NCBI GenBank assembly: GCA_002291955.1
Contig: DBBA01000201.1
Location: 1-19,568 of the forward strand
DNA from: Rhodobacteraceae bacterium UBA996
Lineage (GTDB): Bacteria > Pseudomonadota > Alphaproteobacteria > Rhodobacterales > Rhodobacteraceae
Length of the DNA: 19,568 bases
Direction: 5' to 3'
Part shown: positions 1 through 6,514 of the stretch, piece by piece
Layout of the letters: every line of letters starts with the position of its first letter
Position numbering within the stretch: position 1 is the stretch's first letter
Notes under the pieces: generated by a model
What the model was told of the DNA's origin: nothing
Database searches by the model: none
Seen by the model: only the letters and a program-made list of their open reading frames with translations
Made by a program: the position numbers and the translations under genes

Positions 1-470
1 GTCGGACCGCCGGTAAATCTAGCACCTTCGAGCAAAATGGTTCGAATTGCATCATTGGCGGAATAGAGCCCCCCTTGGTTCGCAACGACTCCTCCGCCGC
101 CACCATCTAGCGAAACGCTCACGCCAAATGTGTCTGCAGCGTCGTCCCAAGAAACAGGTATGCTTGAAGCACAAACTGGAAGAAGAAGCCCCATGCAGGA
201 AATCGGACGCCCCCCATCAAGCAGCATGCTTCCACTCGTAGACCTAACGTAGTCCAAAGCGTTGAACCCGCGATCAATTAGCTGGGGCACGTTCGACGGA
301 TTGCTCGCTGCAGTCTCAACCGAGATGCTCCAGATAATTCTCTGGGCGTTGACGAGATCTCCGCGAACAGTACCGATTGCGCTCCCCGTTACATCAATCC
401 GAACAACTGCTGCCGAAGCCAATGAGGCGCCCAGCGCCCACAGCACCAATCCCAGTCCCAATCCGCGCAT
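1..470 (-). CDS. Secreted protein of unknown function, 3' end cut by the window edge
   Basis: The frame is open from ATG at 470 down to position 1 with no stop, so at least 156 residues are present and the C-terminus is missing. The N-terminus is a convincing Sec signal peptide: a Met-Arg start, a Gly/Leu-rich hydrophobic stretch (residues 3-20) and a SLASA cleavage site before AVVRIDVTGS. The mature part is rich in Ser, Thr, Val and Gly, includes a glycine run near residues 122-127 and three cysteines, and I do not recognise a domain. A purine-rich AGGGGG site lies about 8 bases before the ATG. Base composition is visibly less GC-rich than in neighbouring genes. It could be a surface or exported protein with a C-terminal sorting signal, but that end is outside the window. 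Confidence 0.7.
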   Translation of the reverse strand, partial: MRGLGLGLVLWALGASLASAAVVRIDVTGSAIGTVRGDLVNAQRIIWSISVETAASNPSNVPQLIDRGFNALDYVRSTSGSMLLDGGRPISCMGLLLPVCASSIPVSWDDAADTFGVSVSLDGGGGGVVANQGGLYSANDAIRTILLEGARFTGGP

Positions 471-560
471 GGAAAATCCCCCTGAACCGCGCAATCCACC
501 CGCACGACAGTCCCAAGCGCCGGCGATACCGTCAAGCAGTGACGCCCCGCCCGGCCGCCC

Positions 561-1394
561 CTAGCGGAACCCATCCTGGTTGCGCTGCCAGATGCGCTCG
601 CCGATCAGGCAGTCGTAGCCCTGCGCCGGGATCACCTGCTCTGGGCCCTCGGTCCGGGTCACCGCAAGGGCGGGCGGCGGCGGCAACCCCACCAGTTCCA
701 GCACCAGCTTCTGGCGCACCGCATCGGCGAACTGGTCCCAGTCCGTCACCGGCACGACAAAGGCCGCGGGCCCCCCCATCACGCACTGGCGATAGTATTC
801 GTCCAGGTCGGGCAGGTTGAACCCCGTCCCGAACCCGTCGTTCGTCATCAGGGGCAGCCCGTTGATGATGATGCCGCGGCCCAAGACCTCGTCCCGCGCC
901 TCGGTCACCGGGCGGCCCTCGTTGTTCGGACCGTCGCCCGAGATGTCGATCACCCGCCGCAGCCCGACATAGCCGTTGCCCTCGAACATCTCGGCCGCGG
1001 CCAGCAGCGCGGTCGAGATCGAGGTGCGCCGCATCGACGCCGAGAACCCCGCCGACAGCTCGTCGGCAAAGGCCTGCGCGTCCGCCCGGCTGCCCAGCAG
1101 CCGCCAGTCGATCACCACCCGCTGGCTGGCCTGCCCGGCCCATTCCATGTAGGCGATGGCGACCTGCCCGGTCATGCCTTGCGTGATCGCCCGCACCACC
1201 GGCTCCGACACCAGCGCCTCGGCATAGCCCCGCCGCTGGATCTCCAGCTCGCGCGGCGACATCGACCGCGACACGTCGACCGCCAGCACCAGCTCCACAT
1301 CCACCTCGATGGGCTCGCCCGGCAGCACCTGCGCCCCGGCAGGCTGGCCAAGGATCAGCGCAAGCACCACGGGGACAAGGGACCGGACCGCCAT
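561..1394 (-). CDS. DUF1194-type secreted protein with a von Willebrand factor A domain
   Basis: The product is a predicted exported 277-residue VWA protein of the DUF1194 type common in Rhodobacterales. From the chosen start (MAVRSLVPVV) there is a signal peptide ending near GQPAGAQ. The metal-ion-dependent adhesion motif DVSRS is at residues 40-44, and a second acidic site lies in VIDISGDGPNNEG. The C-terminal part carries Cys residues and ends QRNQDGFR. An upstream in-frame ATG at 1430 would add 12 residues but spoils the signal peptide and has no ribosome site, so 1394 is preferred; the site GCGGGA before it is also weak and very close. VWA domains bind ligands through a divalent metal, but the partner of this family is unknown. 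It reads in the same direction as the partial secreted gene 90 bases downstream. Confidence 0.85.
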   Translation of the reverse strand: MAVRSLVPVVLALILGQPAGAQVLPGEPIEVDVELVLAVDVSRSMSPRELEIQRRGYAEALVSEPVVRAITQGMTGQVAIAYMEWAGQASQRVVIDWRLLGSRADAQAFADELSAGFSASMRRTSISTALLAAAEMFEGNGYVGLRRVIDISGDGPNNEGRPVTEARDEVLGRGIIINGLPLMTNDGFGTGFNLPDLDEYYRQCVMGGPAAFVVPVTDWDQFADAVRQKLVLELVGLPPPPALAVTRTEGPEQVIPAQGYDCLIGERIWQRNQDGFR

Positions 1395-1456
1395 TCCCGC
1401 AGGCTGACACCACCGCGCCGGTCTGTCCATTCACAACCGGGGGATGAAGGAAGGGA

Positions 1457-1532
1457 TGGTGCCCAGAGCCGGAATCGAACCAGCGACACGCGGATTTTCA
1501 ATCCGCTGCTCTACCAACTGAGCTATCTGGGC
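1457..1532 (-). tRNA. tRNA-Phe (anticodon GAA)
   Basis: Read on the minus strand this is a full 76-base cloverleaf: acceptor stem GCCCAGA paired with TCTGGGC, D stem GCTC/GAGC, anticodon stem GCGGA/TCCGC with loop TTGAAAA, T stem GCTGG/CCGGC with loop TTCGATT, and an encoded CCA end. The anticodon GAA is at 1497-1499. It lies about 100 bases downstream of yacG in the same direction. Confidence 0.98.
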
Positions 1533-1635
1533 CCACGTCCGCAGGGTGACCCCCGCGCGGGTGCAGGCGTGATAATCGGGCGGCCCGGGACTGTCCAGAG
1601 GGGATTTCCCCCTGACCCCGCGGCCCCGCGCAGGG

Positions 1636-1824
1636 TCAGGACGGGCGCGGCGGGCGGTTGTCCCCGGGGCCGGGCGATGGCGCCCCGTCCTCGTCCGCAT
1701 CGTCATCGGCGGGGATCGCATAGCCCCCCGTCAGCCAGCGCCCCAGGTCCACGTCGGCGCAGCGGCGCGAGCAGAAGGGCGTCCACGCGGCCTCGGTCGG
1801 GCGCTTGCAGATCGGACAGGACAT
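1636..1824 (-). CDS. yacG: DNA gyrase inhibitor YacG (small zinc protein)
   Basis: This 62-residue protein begins MSCPICKRP and carries the YacG zinc site: Cys3, Cys6, Cys18 and Cys22 in the pattern CPIC-x11-CSRRC, followed by the family's DLGRWLTGGYAIP. The tail is acidic and proline-rich. YacG of E. coli binds DNA gyrase subunit B and inhibits its activity. The frame is open further upstream to 1884, but that stretch overlaps the RNase gene and lacks similarity; the ATG at 1824 sits one base after the RNase stop codon, so the pair is probably translationally coupled. The family often sits next to maf and RNase E/G genes, as here. Confidence 0.93.
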   Translation of the reverse strand: MSCPICKRPTEAAWTPFCSRRCADVDLGRWLTGGYAIPADDDADEDGAPSPGPGDNRPPRPS

Positions 1825-1825
1825 C

Positions 1826-2860
1826 CTACCCCCAGACATCCAGCGGCCTCCGCTCGCGCTTGCGCTGCAGCTCAACATGGCCAAGCGCGGTCCAGCCCAG
1901 CACGGCCGTCTCCACCGGACAGGCCCGGAACGCGGCCTTCAGCGACTGGTCCAGGATATGGCGGTCCTTCTTGGCCATCGGGGCCATGTCCACCACCACC
2001 TGCCCGCCCAGACCCCGCAGCCGCAACTGCCGGGGCAGGGCGCGGGCCGCGGCGATGTTGGCCTTCAGCCCCGCCGCGGGCGAGGTGTCGCCGCCCGTGT
2101 TCACATCCACCGCCACCAGCGCCGTCGTCGGCTCGATCACAATCGACGCACCGCCCGGCAGCCCCACCCGGGGCGACCGCAGCGCGGCGACCAGATCGGT
2201 CACCCCGTGCCGGTCGAACGCGCCCGGCGCCTCATCCACCAGATCCGCCACCGGCCAGTCGCGCAAAGCCACATCCCAGGCCCCCGGCGCGTCCAGCAGC
2301 AGCGCCGCCATGCGCGCCCCGGCCTCGGCCCCCAGCCGGTCGGCAAGGTCGGCCAGCATCGCGACCTCACCCGCCACGGCCTCGTCCGGCGCCCCTTCGG
2401 CCGCTGACCGCAGGATCACCCCGTGGTCGCGGGTCCCCAGCGCCGCGCGGCCCGCGGCCTCCAGCCGGTCCCGCTCGGCCCCATCCCACAGCGTGCGGCT
2501 GACGTTCACGCCCGGCGCACCCGGGGTCACCACGGCCAGCCGCCCCTTCAGCACCACCCGGTCGGTCAGGGGCAGCGCCTTGGACCCCTCGGCATGGCCG
2601 GTCACCTGCACCACCACGCCCGCCCCGGGCCGCAACGCCTGCGCGCCGCGCAGGAACCCCGTCATCCCGTCGGTCAGGCGCAGCATCACGCCGCCCTGAC
2701 CCTTCATCGGGCGGTCGGGCAGGCCCAGGAACACCGCGCCGGGCCCGGGCGGCGCATCCTCGGGCGCGTCCACCAGCAGGTCGTCGAGCTGTCCGTCCAC
2801 CAGGAACGCCGCCGCCGCGCGCCCGCCAAGCTGCCCCAGAACCAGCGCCGAGCCCTTCAT
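1826..2860 (-). CDS. Short ribonuclease E/G family protein
   Basis: The 344-residue product aligns by eye with the catalytic part of RNase E/G. An S1-like segment is recognisable around residues 40-72 (GAVFLGLPDRP...GMTGFLR), and the two metal-binding aspartates of the DNase I-like core appear as ALVAVDVNTG (Asp252) and GQVVVDMAPM (Asp291). The CPxCxGxG zinc-link motif of classical RNase E and G is absent, and the protein ends about 50 residues after the second aspartate, far shorter than E. coli RNase G (about 490) or RNase E (over 1000). Such short versions occur downstream of maf in Rhodobacterales, so this is not necessarily a truncation. Its ATG overlaps the maf stop in ATGA. Endonuclease activity in RNA processing is inferred from the family. 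Confidence 0.9.
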   Translation of the reverse strand: MKGSALVLGQLGGRAAAAFLVDGQLDDLLVDAPEDAPPGPGAVFLGLPDRPMKGQGGVMLRLTDGMTGFLRGAQALRPGAGVVVQVTGHAEGSKALPLTDRVVLKGRLAVVTPGAPGVNVSRTLWDGAERDRLEAAGRAALGTRDHGVILRSAAEGAPDEAVAGEVAMLADLADRLGAEAGARMAALLLDAPGAWDVALRDWPVADLVDEAPGAFDRHGVTDLVAALRSPRVGLPGGASIVIEPTTALVAVDVNTGGDTSPAAGLKANIAAARALPRQLRLRGLGGQVVVDMAPMAKKDRHILDQSLKAAFRACPVETAVLGWTALGHVELQRKRERRPLDVWG

Positions 2861-3483
2861 TCCGGCCTCCACATCGGCCACCCGGCCGCCGCCAGAAGCT
2901 GCGCCGTCTCGGCCAGGGGCAGGCCCACGATCGCGCTGTGACTGCCTGCCATCCACGGGATCAGGGCCGCCGCCGGCCCCTGGATGCCATAGGCCCCCGC
3001 CTTGCCGCGCCAGTCGCCGGTGGCCAGATACCCGTTCAGTTCCGCGTCCGACAGGCGCTTCATCGCCACCGTGCTGTCCACCGTCCGCAGCCAGACCCGG
3101 GCGCCCCGGCGCACGACGACCGCCGTCAGCACCCGGTGCCGCCGCCCGCCCAGCAGCGTCAGCATCGCCGCCGCCTCGCCCGCATCGGCAGGCTTGCCCA
3201 GGATGCGGCGCCCCACGGCCACCGTCGTATCGGCGCACAGCACGATATCGTCCGCGTCGGCCTGCACGGCGGCCGCCTTGGCCTGCGCGATCCGCTCCAC
3301 ATAGGGGCGGGGCAGCTCGCGCGGGCGCGGATCCTCGTCGATGTCGGGCGGGCGCACGGCATCGGGCACCACGCCCAGCACTGCCAGCAGGTCCAGCCGC
3401 CGGGGTGACGCCGAGCCAAGGATCAGCCGGGGCCGACCACCGTCCTGGCCCCCGCCGTCCACCCGCACGTCGGCGGCCGTCAC
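2857..3483 (-). CDS. maf: Maf family nucleoside triphosphate pyrophosphatase
   Basis: The product has the Maf signature: LILGSASPRR near residues 20-29, the catalytic region CADTTVAVGRRILGKP with Asp85, and STVAMKRLSD then GKAGAYGIQG. Maf proteins hydrolyse non-canonical or modified nucleoside triphosphates to monophosphates and pyrophosphate, as house-cleaning enzymes. The start is uncertain. An ATG at 3525 would overlap infA by 41 bases and add an atypical N-terminus; I chose the GTG at 3483, one base after the infA stop, giving 208 residues. GTG codons at 3468 and 3462 are further options. The stop overlaps the RNase start (ATGA), which suggests one transcript infA-maf-RNase-yacG. Confidence 0.92.
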   Translation of the reverse strand: MTAADVRVDGGGQDGGRPRLILGSASPRRLDLLAVLGVVPDAVRPPDIDEDPRPRELPRPYVERIAQAKAAAVQADADDIVLCADTTVAVGRRILGKPADAGEAAAMLTLLGGRRHRVLTAVVVRRGARVWLRTVDSTVAMKRLSDAELNGYLATGDWRGKAGAYGIQGPAAALIPWMAGSHSAIVGLPLAETAQLLAAAGWPMWRPE

Positions 3484-3484
3484 G

Positions 3485-3703
3485 TCACTTGAAGCGATAG
3501 TTGATCCGCCCCTTGGACAGGTCATAGGGCGTCATCTCGACCTGCACCTTGTCACCCGCCAGAACCCGGATCCGGTTCTTGCGCATCTTGCCTGCCGTGT
3601 GCGCGATGATCTCATGGCCGTTTTCCAGCTCGACCCTGAACGTCGCATTCGGCAGGAGTTCCTTCACGACGCCGGGGAATTCGAGCAGTTCTTCCTTGGC
3701 CAT
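3485..3703 (-). CDS. infA: Translation initiation factor IF-1
   Basis: The 72-residue protein starts MAKEELLEFPGVVKELLP and ends GRINYRFK, matching IF-1 over its whole usual length. It forms a single OB-fold (S1-type) that binds the A site of the 30S subunit and assists IF-2 and IF-3. The start at 3703 is fixed by family length and by a good GGAG site 6-9 bases upstream; the longer open frame to 3799 has no support. It is the first gene of the leftward cluster infA-maf-RNase-yacG. Confidence 0.98.
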   Translation of the reverse strand: MAKEELLEFPGVVKELLPNATFRVELENGHEIIAHTAGKMRKNRIRVLAGDKVQVEMTPYDLSKGRINYRFK

Positions 3704-3746
3704 GGTCACTCCGGTCAGTACCCGCGGGGAGTCGCGAGCGCGCGGG

Positions 3747-3775
3747 ACAATGCGCCGGGCGGCCGGGATTTTCAA
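3747..3775 (-). promoter_or_regulatory. Possible promoter of infA
   Basis: On the minus strand TTGAAA (3770-3775), a 17-base spacer and CATTGT (3747-3752) give a sigma-70-like pair. The -10 element is weak (3 of 6). It lies about 43 bases before the infA start and there is no other good candidate in the gap. Confidence 0.35.
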
Positions 3776-3837
3776 GGGGTCGGGGCGGATTGGCGACAAA
3801 TCGCACTGCGGCCGACGCAGAGGGGGCCGCGAAGCGA

Positions 3838-3902
3838 AGCGCAGGGTGCGTCACGCAGCGCAGCGCATGGTGCTTGACGCAGCAAAGCAAAGCGCATGGT
3901 GC
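3838..3902. repeat. Three imperfect copies of a 12-base motif at the 3' end of tRNA-Thr
   Basis: On the plus strand AGCGCAGGGTGC (3838), AGCGCATGGTGC (3862) and AGCGCATGGTGC (3891) recur with spacings of 24 and 29 bases; ACGCAGC follows the first two copies. The third copy spans the encoded CCA end of tRNA-Thr and its flank, so the other two look like duplicated pieces of the tRNA end lying just downstream of it. Confidence 0.7.
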
Positions 3903-3971
3903 CCCGTGTCCGATTTGAACGAACGACCTTCGCTTTACAAGAGCGCTGCACTACCACTGTGCTAACGGGGC
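3897..3971 (-). tRNA. tRNA-Thr (anticodon TGT)
   Basis: Read on the minus strand this gives a 75-base cloverleaf: acceptor GCCCCGT/ACGGGGC, D stem GCAC/GTGC, anticodon loop CTTGTAA, T stem GTTCG/CGGAC with loop TTCAAAT, and an encoded CCA. The anticodon TGT is at 3937-3939. The outermost anticodon-stem pair is a G-A mismatch and the T stem has one T-G pair; neither prevents folding. Confidence 0.95.
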
Positions 3972-4474
3972 CCGTCGCTGGATTACCAGCCACCCGCCCG
4001 CCGCGCAACCGCAACGGTCGGGGCGGGACCGAACCTTGCACCGGTCCGGTCGGCCCGGGGCACCCGCACCGCAATGGTCGGCACTGCCCCGCTGTCCCCG
4101 CTATGTCCGACAAGGTTGTCCGCGGCAAGGGACGCCTGCGCCGACGGCGCAGGGCAACGGCTCGCACGCGACGGTGCCTTTGCGCCCTCTCACCCCCGGG
4201 GCCACCGGCAGGGTTTCCCGGACCTTGAACCCCAACCGGCGCGTGCGACCCGTCCGCGATCCCCCGGTGCACACGTGCCTCCGCGATCCGGATTGCGCGA
4301 GGGGGCGAAGGTCCCTCGCAGCATGGATACCGGACACTCCGGCCCCGCACTCAGCCTCGCCGCCGCCGCCCCTCTGCCCGTTGCGTCCCGCGGCGGATCG
4401 TCCGCACGGGCGCGCAGGGTTCCGGTAAGCCTGGTTAACCAAACCCTGCCGTGCACACCCCTTTACGTTATGCC
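3972..4474. other. Gene-free stretch between betA and tRNA-Thr
   Basis: I see no convincing gene in these 503 bases. Open frames exist on both strands but are compositionally driven, and none has a ribosome site with a recognisable product. It contains a short palindrome TGGTTAACCA (4432-4441) and two GTGCAC motifs (4267 and 4451) that resemble half of the larger palindrome inside the end of betA. The promoter of tRNA-Thr should lie near 3985-4030, but no clear -35/-10 pair stands out. Confidence 0.5.
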
Positions 4475-6115
4475 TCAATGGCTTGCCGGTTTGTGCACAT
4501 GTGCACAAACCCGGCTGTCCCGGGGCAGGGTGCGGCCCAGGATATGGTCGGCGGCCTTTTCCCCCACCATGATCGATGGGGCGTTGATGTTCCCGTTCGT
4601 GACCTGCGGGAAGATCGAACTGTCCGCGACCCGCAGGCCGTCCACCCCGATCACCCGGGTCTCGGGGTCCACCACCGCCATGGGATCGTCCGCCCGCCCC
4701 ATCCGGGCAGTCCCGCAGGGATGATAGGCGCTCTCGGCGTGGTCCCGGACAAAGGCATCGATCTCGGCATCCGACTGCACCCCCGGTCCGGGCTGCAACT
4801 CGGCCGCCACATGGGCTGCCATCGCCGGCTGGGCAAAGATCGCCCGCGTCGCCCGGATCGCCGCGCGGAAATCCACCCAATCCTGCGGGTGCCCCATGGC
4901 GTTGACGAACACCCGGGGCGGGGCGGCCGGGTCGGCGGACGCGAGCCGCACCCACCCCCGCGACGGCGACCGCATCGGTCCCACATGGGCCTGGAACCCA
5001 TGCCCCGCCGCCACCCCCCGCCCGTCATAGCGGACCGCGATGGGCAGGAAGTGGAACTGGATGTCGGGGTAGTCCACGCCCGGCCCCGACCGGACGAAGC
5101 CGCCCGCCTCGAACTGGTTCGACGCGCCGGGCCCGGTCCGGGTGAGAAGCCAGCGGGCGCCGACATACGCCTTCCCGATCAGGTTCCAGTAGCGATAGAG
5201 CGTGATCGGCAGGCGCGCCGCGAACTGCACATAGACCTCCAGATGGTCCTGCAGGTTCGCCCCCACCCCGGGACGGTCGGCCATCACCGGAATACCATGC
5301 TCGGCCAGATGCGCCCCGGGTCCGATGCCGGACAGCATCAACAGCTTCGGCGTGTTCAGGCTCGACGCTGCCAGCACCACGCCCGCCCGGGCGCGGATCA
5401 CCTGCAGCCCTGCGGGCGTCGCGACCTCGACCCCGGTCGCGCGGCCACCCTCGAACACCACACGCGTCGTCAGCCCCTGCACCACCCGCGCGCCGCGGGT
5501 GATTGCGGGCCGCAGATAGGCGCTCGCGGCCGACCAGCGCCGCCCGCCGCGGATGGTCGCCTCCAGCGCGCACATCCCCTCCTGATCCGCGCCGTTGTAG
5601 TCGTCGGTCACCGGATACCCCGCCTGCCGCCCGGCCTCGACGAACGCCCGGAACAGCGGGTTCCGCATCCGGCCCTTCGTCACCGTCAGGGGGCCGTCCG
5701 TGCCGCGCCACGCCGGGTTCTGCCCGTCCTGGACCGCCTCCATCCGCCGGAAGTAAGGCCCCACGTCGGCCGACCCCCAACCGGTCGCCCCCATCGCGGC
5801 CCAGGTGTCGAAGTCCTGCGCATGGCCGCGGACATAGACCATCCCGTTGATGGACGACGACCCGCCCAGCACCCGCCCCCGCGGCACCGCCAGCCTGCGC
5901 CCGCCCAGCGCGGGCTCTTGCTCCGACCGGTAGCCCCAGTCGTAGCGGGCCATGTTCATGGGATAGCTGAGCGCACCCGGCATCTGGATGAACGGCCCTG
6001 CATCGGTCCCGCCCGCCTCGACCACGAGCACCGACCGCCCGGCCTCGACCAGCCGGAACGCCAGCGCGCAGCCCGCCGACCCCGCACCGACGATGACGTG
6101 ATCGGCCTCCATCAT
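4475..6115 (-). CDS. betA: Choline dehydrogenase BetA (GMC oxidoreductase)
   Basis: This 546-residue flavoprotein oxidises choline to betaine aldehyde at the membrane and passes electrons to the respiratory chain. The FAD Rossmann motif GAGSAG is at residues 10-15, the first GMC signature GRVLGGSSSINGMVYVRG is at about 80-97, the second (AASSLNTPKLLMLSGIGP) is at 249-266, and the catalytic pair is His465 (SAYHPCGTARMG) and Asn511 (NGNINAPS). Length is normal for BetA. Two ATG codons are adjacent (6115 and 6112); either may be used, and the ribosome site is weak (GCGGGGTGCG). It is the last gene of the betI-betB-betA arm but is separated from betB by 399 repeat-rich bases, so it may also have its own promoter. 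The last residues (VCAHVHKPASH) are encoded by a perfect palindrome. A different alcohol substrate cannot be excluded from sequence alone, but the context is decisive. Confidence 0.95.
   Translation of the reverse strand: MMEADHVIVGAGSAGCALAFRLVEAGRSVLVVEAGGTDAGPFIQMPGALSYPMNMARYDWGYRSEQEPALGGRRLAVPRGRVLGGSSSINGMVYVRGHAQDFDTWAAMGATGWGSADVGPYFRRMEAVQDGQNPAWRGTDGPLTVTKGRMRNPLFRAFVEAGRQAGYPVTDDYNGADQEGMCALEATIRGGRRWSAASAYLRPAITRGARVVQGLTTRVVFEGGRATGVEVATPAGLQVIRARAGVVLAASSLNTPKLLMLSGIGPGAHLAEHGIPVMADRPGVGANLQDHLEVYVQFAARLPITLYRYWNLIGKAYVGARWLLTRTGPGASNQFEAGGFVRSGPGVDYPDIQFHFLPIAVRYDGRGVAAGHGFQAHVGPMRSPSRGWVRLASADPAAPPRVFVNAMGHPQDWVDFRAAIRATRAIFAQPAMAAHVAAELQPGPGVQSDAEIDAFVRDHAESAYHPCGTARMGRADDPMAVVDPETRVIGVDGLRVADSSIFPQVTNGNINAPSIMVGEKAADHILGRTLPRDSRVCAHVHKPASH
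4488..4511. repeat. 24-base perfect palindrome inside the 3' end of betA
   Basis: The sequence reads the same on both strands, with arms GGTTTGTGCACA and TGTGCACAAACC, and can be extended by a further CCGG/GCC pairing with one bulged base. It lies 11 bases inside the betA stop codon and is not followed by a T run in either direction. It could be a protein-binding site or an mRNA 3'-end hairpin. Confidence 0.6.
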
Positions 6116-6156
6116 CGCACCCCGCCCGCCCCGCGCGCACCCGGGCGCCGCGCGCG

Positions 6157-6201
6157 CCCGCAGGTCGCCACCCCGCAGGGCAGCACCCCGCAGGTCGGGC
6201 G
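6157..6201. repeat. Tandem 15-base repeat, three units
   Basis: Units at 6157-6171, 6172-6186 and 6187-6201 all begin CCCGCAGG and differ at a few positions afterwards. They lie 45-90 bases upstream of the betA start on the transcribed strand. Confidence 0.75.
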
Positions 6202-6228
6202 CGGGTCAAGGGTCGCGCGTCCGCGCGA

Positions 6229-6241
6229 CCGCCGCAGGCGG
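6229..6241. repeat. GCA-loop hairpin in the betB-betA gap
   Basis: Arms CCGCC and GGCGG flank the trinucleotide GCA. It shares the core CGCCGCAGGCG with part of the two larger hairpins at 6383 and 6418. Confidence 0.6.
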
Positions 6242-6380
6242 CGTGAAACGCCCTTGACGCGGGTCCGGCCTGCACCACGCTCGATCAGGCGGCTGAGGAC
6301 GCAGGATGCGCCCTCAGCTGCCTCCATGCAGAATGGCACTCTCCGTCCGACCAAGCCTGACGGTGTCGATGGAGCACGCC

Positions 6381-6401
6381 TGCCGACGCCGCAGGCGTCG
6401 G
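6381..6401. repeat. Direct repeat copy 1, itself a GCA-loop hairpin
   Basis: A 21-base sequence beginning TGCCGACGCC is identical to the copy at 6417-6437. Within it, CCGACGCC and GGCGTCGG form an 8-base-pair stem around GCA (6383-6401). Confidence 0.8.
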
Positions 6402-6416
6402 TCTGCGTGACGTCCT

Positions 6417-6438
6417 TGCCGACGCCGCAGGCGTCGGC
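6417..6438. repeat. Direct repeat copy 2, itself a GCA-loop hairpin
   Basis: It is identical to the copy 36 bases upstream over 21 bases, with the stem extended to nine base pairs here (GCCGACGCC and GGCGTCGGC, 6418-6438). Confidence 0.8.
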
Positions 6439-6456
6439 TTGGCCCAACGCCGGCCC

Positions 6457-6471
6457 CGCGGCGCAGCCGCG
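6457..6471. repeat. GCA-loop hairpin after betB
   Basis: Arms CGCGGC and GCCGCG flank GCA. It is the hairpin nearest the betB stop (44 bases away) and is the first one met by RNA polymerase coming from betB. It has no T run, so it is a poor intrinsic terminator but could block 3' exonucleases. Confidence 0.6.
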
Positions 6472-6514
6472 ACAGGCCGGGGGCGGGAGGGTCCCGGGCC
6501 CCCCGGGCGCGGCG

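Larger units (their letters stand above)
6116..6514. other. Repeat-rich gap between betB and betA
   Basis: These 399 bases contain three tandem 15-base units and four short G/C hairpins that all have a GCA loop on the plus strand. A minus-strand frame stays open from 6537 to 6112, but its product is a low-complexity by-product of the repeats and no family is recognisable. I see no convincing promoter or gene. The gap is transcribed if betA depends on the betI promoter. Confidence 0.6.

Noticed and set aside
1179..2699. A 506-codon plus-strand frame across the tRNA-Phe and opposite yacG and the RNase gene
   Set aside because: It runs through a tRNA gene and three well-supported genes on the other strand and its product is Arg/Ser/Pro-rich low complexity.
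3897..3971. tRNA-Thr as a pseudogene because of the G-A mismatch in the anticodon stem
   Set aside because: All other stems pair, the loops are canonical and CCA is encoded; one mismatch at the outer pair is tolerated.
6157..6471. The repeats as a CRISPR array
   Set aside because: The units are too short and there are no regular unique spacers or cas genes.
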